From NCBI GenBank assembly GCA_036504515.1, contig DASXVA010000013.1, positions 62,001 to 126,000 on the forward strand: DNA of 64,000 bases. Direction: 5' to 3'. Numbering within the stretch: the stretch's first letter is position 1; each line of letters starts with the position of its first letter. The notes below the pieces were generated by a model. That model was given only the letters and a program-made list of their open reading frames with translations, made no database searches and was not told the DNA's origin. The position numbers and the translations under genes are program-made. This stretch comes from AWTP1-18 sp036504515 (GTDB taxonomy: Bacteria; Pseudomonadota; Gammaproteobacteria; Burkholderiales; Rhodocyclaceae). Below are positions 25,749 through 32,699 of the stretch, piece after piece.

Positions 25749-27686
25749 ATGACACCTATAGACATTTCAAAATTTGAGCAGCTTCGTGCTACCGGTGAGC
25801 TGCCATCTCCCAAAGGGGCCGCACTGGCGATTGTTCGCCTGACCCAAAAGGAAGACGTGCCCCTCAATGAGCTGGCCAAAGCCATCGGCGCCGATCCGGC
25901 CTTTGCTGGGCGCCTGATTAAGGCCGCCAACTCTGCTCAGGCTGGCGGTCGCCGGCCCGTGGCCTCTATTCCCGACGCGCTCTCCGTCCTGGGTATTTCC
26001 ACGGTACGGACCTTGGCTTTGGGTTTTTCCCTGCTCTCCAATTACAGCAAGGGGAAATGCCAGGCTTTTGATTACGAAAAATTCTGGTCCCATTCTCTGG
26101 TTTGCGGTCTGGCCTTTCAGGTCTTGATGCAGCGAACCCGGGCTGCCGTTGCGGATGAAGCGTTCTGCGTCGGGCTGCTGGCGCGGGTCGGTACGTTGGC
26201 CTTGGCTACCATTTTTCCCGAGGATTACTCTCGTCTTCTGAGTGAGTGCGCCGGCAAGGAAGAAGACGCGCTGGTTACAGCAGAAGAGAAAGCCTTCGCC
26301 CTGACCCATAGCCAACTGACGGCAGCGATGCTGGACGATTGGGGCATTCCAAAAGTATTCACAGATCCTGTGATGTTCCACGATACGCCGGAACACAGCC
26401 GCTTTGAAGAAGGAACCCGGCCCCATCACCTGACGATGGCCCTGGCTCTTTCGGAACATGTCGCTGATATCTGCTTGGCGCCAGAGTCGGAATGGCGCAG
26501 CATGATGCCCAAGCTCTTCATGCTGGGCAGTCGCCTGTCTGTGGATGCGGAAGCGATGATGGCAATTTGTGACAAAGTGGCCAAGGAATGGCATGACTGG
26601 GGCGCATTGCTGCGTATCACCACTAAGGAAATGCCTCCCTTTGCCGACATGTCGAAACCGCCGGCACCACCTCAGTTGAGTGAAGGATTTTTGCTCAAGG
26701 GCGGTGAAGACGGTTACAGAATGCGGGTCTTGGTGGTCGAAGACGATCGCAGTATGCGTAGCTTGCTGTCGAGCATGCTCAGGGAAGCTGGGCACGATGT
26801 TTTTGAGGCGGAAAATGGCAGGGAAGGCTTTGAGCTAGCCTTGGAGGTTCGGCCGGAAATGATGATCGTGGACTGGATGATGCCGGAAATGAACGGCGTT
26901 GAACTGACCCGGTCTCTGCGCGCAACCCCGGCTGGGCGAGGCGTTTACATCCTCATATTGACCGCATTGGAAGACGACGAAGCCTTGGTCGAGGCGTTTG
27001 AGTGCGGTGTGGATGACTTCATGGTCAAGCCCCTCAAGCCCCGTGTCCTGGCTGCTCGTTTGAGGGCCGGTCAGCGAGTGGTCAAGTTGCAGCAGGAGGT
27101 GGAGCGGGACCGGGAAGATATCCGGCGCTTTGCAGCAGAACTGGCGGTGACTAACCGCAAGTTGCAGCAAGTCGCTTTGACCGACTTTTTGACCGGATTT
27201 CCCAATCGACGCTATGCCATGGCCCGCCTGCAGCAGGATTGGGCGGCCACAACCCGGAATCAGCGGGCCTTGTCTTGTATGGTGATCGATGTGGATCTGT
27301 TCAAGCAAATCAACGACAGTTATGGTCATGACGTGGGTGATGCTGTGCTCAAGCAGACGGCCCAAGCCATCAAGACGGCCCTGAGAACAGAGGATGTGAT
27401 TTGCCGCATGGGCGGGGATGAGTTCCTTGCCATCTGCCCTGATGCCGATCTGGATGCGGCCATGCTGTGTGCCGAGCGGGTTCGGCAAGCTGTCGCCGCG
27501 CTCAGGGTAAATGCCGCTGGTACTACGATAACGGGCAGTGTCAGCGTTGGGGTGGCCCAGCGCCTGCCCAACATGGCAAACCTCGATGCCTTGATCAAAC
27601 GTGCTGATGAAGGTGTTTACCTAGCTAAATCCGGCGGCCGCAATTGCGTGGTTTCTGTCCAGCTTCATTCAGTTTCCGGCTCTTGA
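25749..27686 (+). CDS. HDOD-receiver-GGDEF regulator, probable diguanylate cyclase
   Basis: A 645-residue three-part protein. Residues about 10-260 are an HDOD domain (AKAIGADPAFAGRLIKAANSA, DALSVLGISTVRTLALGFS). Residues about 324-445 are a receiver domain (LVVEDDRSMRSLLSSML, phospho-acceptor in IVDWMMPEMNG, KPLKPRVLAARL). Residues about 475-640 form a GGDEF domain with intact MGGDEFLAI and an I-site RTED exactly five residues upstream, so it should make c-di-GMP and be product-inhibited. HDOD domains are protein-interaction modules often tied to motility and c-di-GMP. It is transcribed towards flhDC, 386 nt upstream of flhD. Confidence 0.93.
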   Translation: MTPIDISKFEQLRATGELPSPKGAALAIVRLTQKEDVPLNELAKAIGADPAFAGRLIKAANSAQAGGRRPVASIPDALSVLGISTVRTLALGFSLLSNYSKGKCQAFDYEKFWSHSLVCGLAFQVLMQRTRAAVADEAFCVGLLARVGTLALATIFPEDYSRLLSECAGKEEDALVTAEEKAFALTHSQLTAAMLDDWGIPKVFTDPVMFHDTPEHSRFEEGTRPHHLTMALALSEHVADICLAPESEWRSMMPKLFMLGSRLSVDAEAMMAICDKVAKEWHDWGALLRITTKEMPPFADMSKPPAPPQLSEGFLLKGGEDGYRMRVLVVEDDRSMRSLLSSMLREAGHDVFEAENGREGFELALEVRPEMMIVDWMMPEMNGVELTRSLRATPAGRGVYILILTALEDDEALVEAFECGVDDFMVKPLKPRVLAARLRAGQRVVKLQQEVERDREDIRRFAAELAVTNRKLQQVALTDFLTGFPNRRYAMARLQQDWAATTRNQRALSCMVIDVDLFKQINDSYGHDVGDAVLKQTAQAIKTALRTEDVICRMGGDEFLAICPDADLDAAMLCAERVRQAVAALRVNAAGTTITGSVSVGVAQRLPNMANLDALIKRADEGVYLAKSGGRNCVVSVQLHSVSGS

Positions 27687-28072
27687 GCTTCTGTTATGGA
27701 ATGGCGGAAAAGCCCGTGGTTAGCGGATTAAAGGCCTTCTGAACGTTAGATTTCCCGGGGGCTTTGCTGCCTGATCGGTTGATTGATTGATTGATGGGCT
27801 AGGTAGCATGCATGCCTCTCCCTAATGGGGTGAGTCAAGGCGAAAGACGTGAAATTCTTGTCAATTGGCCTGGGCCGTTTCCTTGCTGAAATAGGCTAAA
27901 AAGTACACTCATTCATGAGCTTGAGTACTCTGTGTAAGAATTTTCTTACATCGGAGTGCTTGTCTATTCCTACGTTATTTACCGCAGTCCACCGCTAGTG
28001 CACTTTGTCGCGTACACCGAGAATGCGCCCGTTGCCTCAATTACTTAGGGGCTTATTCTCAAGGAGTGCACG
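27687..28072. other. 386-bp regulatory region upstream of flhDC
   Basis: No gene is visible in this gap. It holds a GATT tetranucleotide repeat (27778-27795), the self-complementary GCATGCATGC (27806-27815), and an AT-rich part (about 27895-27960). A candidate sigma-54 site, GG-N10-GC in GGGCCGTTTCCTTGCT, lies at 27871-27887. A good ribosome site (AAGGAG) precedes the flhD ATG. The length and AT-richness fit a master-regulator promoter that integrates several inputs, but individual binding sites cannot be assigned by eye. Confidence 0.5.
27871..27887 (+). promoter_or_regulatory. Possible sigma-54 promoter upstream of flhD
   Basis: The bases GGG followed by CCGTTTCC and TTGCT keep the invariant GG and GC dinucleotides ten bases apart, as in sigma-54 promoters (consensus TGGCACG-N4-TTGCW). 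The -24 element is imperfect. It lies about 190 bp upstream of flhD. Short motifs of this kind occur by chance, so this is only a candidate. Confidence 0.25.
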
Positions 28073-28390
28073 ATGAACGCGATGGACACCTACAGCGATA
28101 TAAAGGAAGTCAATCTCGCCTATCTGATGCTGGCGCAAAGTATGGTGAGGGCTGATCGTGAAGCTGCCATTTTCCGCCTGGGTATCAGTGAAGAAGTTGC
28201 CGACATTCTGGATCGGCTGACTCCGGGGCAAGTGTTGAAGATGGCTGGTTCCGACATGCTGCTTTGCAGCTTCCGGTTTAACGATAGCCTGTTGTTGAAT
28301 TTGCTTTCCAATCACGAACGTGACCGTGGCGTCGGGCACATCCATGCAGCCATTCTTGCCGCCGGTAAGCCGGTGGAAGCTGTCGCCTGA
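28073..28390 (+). CDS. flhD: Flagellar transcriptional master regulator FlhD
   Basis: FlhD forms the heteromeric FlhD4C2 activator that switches on class II flagellar genes. The 105-residue product has the expected helical sequence: NLAYLMLAQSMVRADREAAIFRLGIS and ILDRLTPGQVLKMAGSDMLLCSFRF. An AAGGAG ribosome site lies ahead of the ATG. flhC follows 7 nt downstream. Confidence 0.95.
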   Translation: MNAMDTYSDIKEVNLAYLMLAQSMVRADREAAIFRLGISEEVADILDRLTPGQVLKMAGSDMLLCSFRFNDSLLLNLLSNHERDRGVGHIHAAILAAGKPVEAVA

Positions 28391-28397
28391 GGCCCCT

Positions 28398-28931
28398 ATG
28401 CGTAATAAATCCGTAATCCTTGAGGCTCGTGATATCCGCCTGGCGATTGAGTTGATTGAGTTGGGTGCCCGTCTTCAGTTGTTGGAAGCTGAGACAAAGT
28501 TGTCCCGGGAGCGTTTGCTGAAGCTCTATAAAGAAGTCAAGGGGGAGTCTCCTCCCAAGGGCATGTTGCCTTTCTCGACCGACTGGTTTATGACTTGGCA
28601 GCCTAATATCCATGCTTCCTTGTTCATGGCGTATTTCAAGTTTTTCGAGAAAAACACCAAGCTAAAAGGGCTGGAGTTGATCATCAAGGCTTACCGGATG
28701 TATCTGGAACAAATCAAGCGTGGCGGTATGGATACCGTTCTGTCCTTGACTCGGGCTTGGACCATGGTTCGGTTTTTTGAAGCCAACATGCTGCAAATGG
28801 CAACTTGCAAAGAATGCGGCGGTGAATTTGTTACCCATGCTTTCGATCCGACAAAGGGCTATGTTTGTGGTCTGTGTCATATGCCTGCTCGCGCTGGCAA
28901 GACCAGGAAAGCAGCGGCAATAGCGGTTTAA
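28398..28931 (+). CDS. flhC: Flagellar transcriptional master regulator FlhC
   Basis: FlhC is the DNA-binding partner of FlhD. The ATG at 28398 (MRNKSVILEARDIRLAIELI) gives 177 residues; the frame is open further upstream inside flhD but without family similarity. Four zinc-binding cysteines are present in CKECGGEF and CGLCHMPARAG. Body segments KGMLPFSTDWFMTWQPNIHAS and AWTMVRFFEANMLQ are conserved. A strong terminator follows. Confidence 0.95.
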   Translation: MRNKSVILEARDIRLAIELIELGARLQLLEAETKLSRERLLKLYKEVKGESPPKGMLPFSTDWFMTWQPNIHASLFMAYFKFFEKNTKLKGLELIIKAYRMYLEQIKRGGMDTVLSLTRAWTMVRFFEANMLQMATCKECGGEFVTHAFDPTKGYVCGLCHMPARAGKTRKAAAIAV

Positions 28932-28961
28932 CTCGCTAATTTTAAAAGAATAACGTTTTAT

Positions 28962-29000
28962 CGGGGTATCGTTTGTCATAACGATACCCCGTTTCTCTTT
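28962..29000 (+). terminator. Rho-independent terminator after flhC
   Basis: A perfect 12-bp inverted repeat (CGGGGTATCGTT and AACGATACCCCG, loop TGTCAT) is followed by TTTCTCTTT. It closes the flhDC operon and separates it from motA, so motAB needs its own promoter. Confidence 0.88.
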
Positions 29001-29026
29001 CAGGTTTTCCCTTCGTGACGGTAGTG

Positions 29027-29042
29027 TCAAACTCCGGTTTGA
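29027..29042. promoter_or_regulatory. Palindrome upstream of motA
   Basis: TCAAAC-TCCG-GTTTGA is a perfect 6-bp-arm inverted repeat 85 nt upstream of motA, in the only promoter-sized gap after the flhC terminator. It could be an operator half-site pair for the motility operon. There is no T-run, so it is not a terminator. A convincing sigma-28 promoter could not be fitted nearby. Confidence 0.3.
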
Positions 29043-29126
29043 GGCTATTATTCGGCCTTAATCGTAATTAACTCAGACGGCAGCCCGGTTTACAGGTTGC
29101 AGGGACAGGCGCTAGCGGAGGTTTAG

Positions 29127-29984
29127 ATGTTTTTGTTGATCGGCTATGTGGTCATTCTGGCCGCATCGGTGGGCACCTATTCTGTCCACGGAAGTCTGGC
29201 AGCGCTTTTTGTTCCACTGGAATATCTGGCCATCGTCGGTTTGATGACGGGCGGCTTTATCGCCAGTAACGGCAGCAAGGCCATCAAGGCCACTCTGGCT
29301 GCGCTTCCCTCTGTGCTTAAAGGGTCACACTTCAGCAAAGCCCTCTATATGGACTTGCTGGCAATGCTTTACGAAATTCTTTCCAAAGTACGGAAAGAAG
29401 GGTTGATGTCCATTGAATCGGACATTGAGAACCCTGAAGGCAGTGCGATTTTTGCGAAATATCCCACGATTGCCCACGATCACCATGTGATGGAGTTCAT
29501 TACCGACTATCTGCGCATGATGGTGGGGGGGAATCTCAATGCCTTCGAAATCGAGAATCTAATGGATCTTGAAATCGAGACGCATCACCAAGAAGCCCAT
29601 ATGCCGGTTCACATCATGTCCAAGGTTGCGGACGGTGTGCCTGCCTTCGGTATTGTTGTGGCGGTGATGGGTGTGGTTAACGTGATGGGCTCTGTGGGCG
29701 AGCCTCCAGCTGTACTAGGCAAGATGATTGGTGGTGCCTTGGTTGGTACGTTCTTGGGTATCTTGGCTTCTTATGGTTTTGTTGCGCCTATTGCGAGCCA
29801 GTTGGAGCAGAAGATGGAAGAGGGCAGCAAAATCTTCTCCTGCATCAAGGTTGTTCTTCTGGCTAGCATGAACGGCTACGCCCCCCAGGTGGCCGTGGAG
29901 TTCGGCCGGAAAGTGCTCTTCTCCAGCGACCGTCCCAGCTTCCGCGAGCTGGAAGAAGATCTCAAGAGCCGTAAAGGCAAGTAA
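29127..29984 (+). CDS. motA: Flagellar motor stator protein MotA
   Basis: MotA forms the proton channel of the flagellar stator with MotB. The 285-residue length and four membrane segments match the long, enteric-type MotA. Conserved parts are the N-terminal LIGYVVILAASVGTYSVHG, the cytosolic LPSVLKGSHFSKALYMDLLAMLYEIL that contacts FliG, PAFGIVVAVMGVVNVMGSVGEPP in the third helix, and the fourth-helix GALVGTFLGILASYG. It is followed by motB after 63 nt and starts the long motility/chemotaxis array. Confidence 0.95.
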   Translation: MFLLIGYVVILAASVGTYSVHGSLAALFVPLEYLAIVGLMTGGFIASNGSKAIKATLAALPSVLKGSHFSKALYMDLLAMLYEILSKVRKEGLMSIESDIENPEGSAIFAKYPTIAHDHHVMEFITDYLRMMVGGNLNAFEIENLMDLEIETHHQEAHMPVHIMSKVADGVPAFGIVVAVMGVVNVMGSVGEPPAVLGKMIGGALVGTFLGILASYGFVAPIASQLEQKMEEGSKIFSCIKVVLLASMNGYAPQVAVEFGRKVLFSSDRPSFRELEEDLKSRKGK

Positions 29985-30047
29985 GGTTGGCAAGGTCGAG
30001 TAATCGACCTGCTCCCGAAATAGCGTTGAGCAAAATTGGCGTGATCC

Positions 30048-30992
30048 ATGAGTGACGATACCCAGCAACCAATCGTAGTTAAGAAGATTAAAAAGGGTGG
30101 GGGCGGTGCTCACGGCGGCGCTTGGAAGATCGCCTATGCCGACTTCGTGACCGCCATGATGGCGTTTTTCCTTTTGATGTGGCTCCTAGGGTCGACGACC
30201 CAAGGGGATCTCAAGGGGATTGCCGATTATTTCAACACTCCCCTCAAGGTTGCCATGGCAGGCGGTTCTGGCAGCGGCGACTCGTCTTCCATTTTGCAAG
30301 GCGGTGGCGAAGACTTGACGCGAACCCATGGTCAGGTAAAGCGGGGCGACATTGAGGCACCAAAACGCAATATCAACCTTCAGGCACTGAAGGCCGATTT
30401 GGAAAAAGTTGAGAAGCAGAAACTGGAGTCGCTCAAGGGTGATCTGGAAAAGCTGATTGACTCCAGCCCTGCCCTTAAGCAATTTAAGAGTCAGTTGCTG
30501 CTCGACTTGACGTCAGAAGGATTGCGGATTCAGATTGTGGATGAAAAGAATCGCCCCATGTTTGATTCGGCCAGTTCCGAACTCAAGCCCTATGCTCGGC
30601 AGATTCTGCGCGAAATGGGTAAGGCCTTGAATAAGGTTGAAAACAAGATTTCGCTGTCTGGTCACACGGATGCCACGCCCTATGCTGGAGGCGACAAAGG
30701 CTTTGGTAATTGGGAGCTGTCGACCAATCGGGCGAATGCTTCTCGACGGGAATTGCTTGTCGGCGGCATGGATGAGGTCAAGGTGATGCGAGTAGTTGGT
30801 CTTGCCTCGACTGTTCTCTACGATAAGGCTGATCCCTACAATCCGATCAATCGCCGGATCAGTATCATTGTCATGAATAAGCGAACTGAAGAAGCCATCA
30901 TGCGGGATGGTAAAGTGGCGGAAGTTGGCGGTGATGATGCTGCCCAGCAAGCCGCCGATGCGATGCAGTCGGCCCCCCCTGTTTCTCGCTGA
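30048..30992 (+). CDS. motB: Flagellar motor stator protein MotB
   Basis: MotB anchors the stator to peptidoglycan and carries the proton-accepting aspartate. The single membrane helix AYADFVTAMMAFFLLMWLLG contains that aspartate near residue 31. A plug/linker region follows and then the OmpA-like peptidoglycan-binding domain (ISLSGHTDATPY, NWELSTNRANASRREL, PINRRISIIV). The 314-residue length fits the MotAB pair; a second stator of different type is encoded at 61.7-63.3 kb. Confidence 0.95.
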   Translation: MSDDTQQPIVVKKIKKGGGGAHGGAWKIAYADFVTAMMAFFLLMWLLGSTTQGDLKGIADYFNTPLKVAMAGGSGSGDSSSILQGGGEDLTRTHGQVKRGDIEAPKRNINLQALKADLEKVEKQKLESLKGDLEKLIDSSPALKQFKSQLLLDLTSEGLRIQIVDEKNRPMFDSASSELKPYARQILREMGKALNKVENKISLSGHTDATPYAGGDKGFGNWELSTNRANASRRELLVGGMDEVKVMRVVGLASTVLYDKADPYNPINRRISIIVMNKRTEEAIMRDGKVAEVGGDDAAQQAADAMQSAPPVSR

Positions 30993-31046
30993 GTCTTCGC
31001 TTGCAGTTCGCTGGGCTCGCTATGGGCCAGCAGTTTTGGGATCTAC

Positions 31047-32270
31047 ATGAACAAAAACCTTAGGCAAGCCATGCTGGTCTTGTTGCTTGCACCGGTACTT
31101 GGCTGGGGTGTCTTTTTCAGTCTGGAAGATGTGCTGGCACCGATGTGGTCACATCTTGTGACAGCATTATTTGTTGCCGGGATGGCTTACGCTCTGTCCG
31201 CAAAGGGAGCATCTGAAGTTGGTGCTGGGTGCGCCGCTAGCCAGAGCAATGAGCATCAATCCCTGTTGCTCGAAATCGAAAATCTTCTTTCCGAGAGTTC
31301 TGGCCAATTTCGCCAGCAGTACGGGCACATCGGGACCGAAATCATTCGAGTGCAGACGCTACTTGGCGATGCAGTATCTACCTTGACCAATAGCTTCAGC
31401 GGTATGCATCAGCAAATGGAGGCGCAGCGCCAGTTGATGCTTTCCATAACAGTAGGTGAGGGCAGCAGCGAAAACTCAACAACAAAGTTCGATGTTTTTG
31501 TTGAGAACACCTCTGGCGTCATGCAGAAGGTTGTGGACAACATCGTCTCCAATTCCAAGTTGGGCATGGAGTTGGTCGAACTGACCGAAAGCATTGCCAA
31601 ACGTACTCAGGATGTTCAGTCCATCCTTTCCGAAATTGGCGGGATTGCCAAACAAACTAATTTATTGGCACTGAATGCTGCCATTGAAGCAGCCAGAGCA
31701 GGAGAAGCGGGACGAGGGTTTGCCGTCGTGGCGGATGAAGTGAGAGATCTGTCAGCTCGGACCACCCAATTCAGTCAGCAGATCAGTACGCTGATGCAGG
31801 GCATGGCGGTGTCTGTGGGACAGACTGAGTCAGCCATTCAGCGTATGTCCGGACAGGATATGAGTTTTGCACTGGAGTCCAAAACTCAGGTGGAAACTAT
31901 CATCAGGACGATGGAAGACCAGAGTCAGCAACGCATGGGTGCCATTAGTGAGGTGGCTAAAGTCGCAGAATCCGTAGGAGGGGAGGTTGCGCGAGCAGTA
32001 ACCGCCCTTCAGTTTCAGGATATGGTTTCCCAGTTGGTCGGACATATCAAGAACCGTGTCGACGCATTGGATGGCGTTGCCCAGCAATTTATCGGGCTGG
32101 CTGGCGTGATCCATCAAGATGCCCTTCAAGGGAACGCAGTAGAGGCAGTTACATCGCTGCGTGACGAGATCGGTAGAATGAAACAGAGTCTGGCAGGGCT
32201 GGGCCCCAGTACCCAGCACAATCCGGTTGTACAGCAGGCCATGTCCCAAGGGGACATTGAGCTTTTCTGA
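31047..32270 (+). CDS. MCP-like signalling protein without a periplasmic sensor domain
   Basis: Two hydrophobic helices lie close together at the N-terminus (residues 8-25 and about 34-52), leaving no room for a periplasmic sensor. Then comes a helical region and the highly conserved MCP hairpin tip (IGGIAKQTNLLALNAAIEAA and GEAGRGFAVVADEVR). The signalling tip should bind CheA/CheW. It has no HAMP domain and ends with GDIELF, not a CheR-binding pentapeptide. It probably senses membrane or cytosolic state or acts as a structural or regulatory member of the array. 407 residues, between motB and cheY. Confidence 0.85.
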   Translation: MNKNLRQAMLVLLLAPVLGWGVFFSLEDVLAPMWSHLVTALFVAGMAYALSAKGASEVGAGCAASQSNEHQSLLLEIENLLSESSGQFRQQYGHIGTEIIRVQTLLGDAVSTLTNSFSGMHQQMEAQRQLMLSITVGEGSSENSTTKFDVFVENTSGVMQKVVDNIVSNSKLGMELVELTESIAKRTQDVQSILSEIGGIAKQTNLLALNAAIEAARAGEAGRGFAVVADEVRDLSARTTQFSQQISTLMQGMAVSVGQTESAIQRMSGQDMSFALESKTQVETIIRTMEDQSQQRMGAISEVAKVAESVGGEVARAVTALQFQDMVSQLVGHIKNRVDALDGVAQQFIGLAGVIHQDALQGNAVEAVTSLRDEIGRMKQSLAGLGPSTQHNPVVQQAMSQGDIELF

Positions 32271-32290
32271 TTTCCAAGGAGTTTAAACAG

Positions 32291-32656
32291 ATGGCAAAAA
32301 CGATACTGGCAGTGGACGACTCTGCCTCTCTGCGGCAAATGGTTTCCTTCACCCTCAAGAGTTCCGGCTATGAGGTGATTGAGGCTGTAGATGGGCAGGA
32401 TGGTCTGGACAAAGCGAAAGCCCGTACCGTGAATCTGATTTTGACGGATCAGAACATGCCGCGCATGGATGGTTTGACCTTGATTCGCAATCTTCGCGCC
32501 TTGCCCCAATACAAAACGACGCCGATTCTCATGCTAACGACAGAGTCATCTGATGCCATGAAACAACAAGGTCGTGCAGCCGGCGCTACAGGATGGTTGG
32601 TAAAGCCCTTTGATCCCCAAAAGCTGATTGAAGTAGTCAAAAAGGTTATCGGGTAG
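32291..32656 (+). CDS. cheY: CheY-like response regulator (first)
   Basis: A single receiver domain of 121 residues with VDDSASLRQM (acidic pair D9-D10), the phospho-acceptor D53 in ILTDQNMPRMDG, the threonine of MLTTESS, and the lysine of LVKPFD. It differs in sequence from the more canonical CheY at 45158 and lies directly ahead of cheA1, the layout of CheY proteins that work as phosphate sinks or with a specific CheA. Which one binds the motor switch is not shown by sequence. Confidence 0.88.
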   Translation: MAKTILAVDDSASLRQMVSFTLKSSGYEVIEAVDGQDGLDKAKARTVNLILTDQNMPRMDGLTLIRNLRALPQYKTTPILMLTTESSDAMKQQGRAAGATGWLVKPFDPQKLIEVVKKVIG

Positions 32657-32699
32657 TTTTTAGACAAACAACGATAACAACAATAGACAAGGGGCGGTC

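Noticed and set aside
29020..29126. Sigma-28 promoter upstream of motA
   Set aside because: A TCAAA near 29027 could be a -35 element, but no GCCGATAA-like -10 sits at the right distance; only the palindrome is reported.
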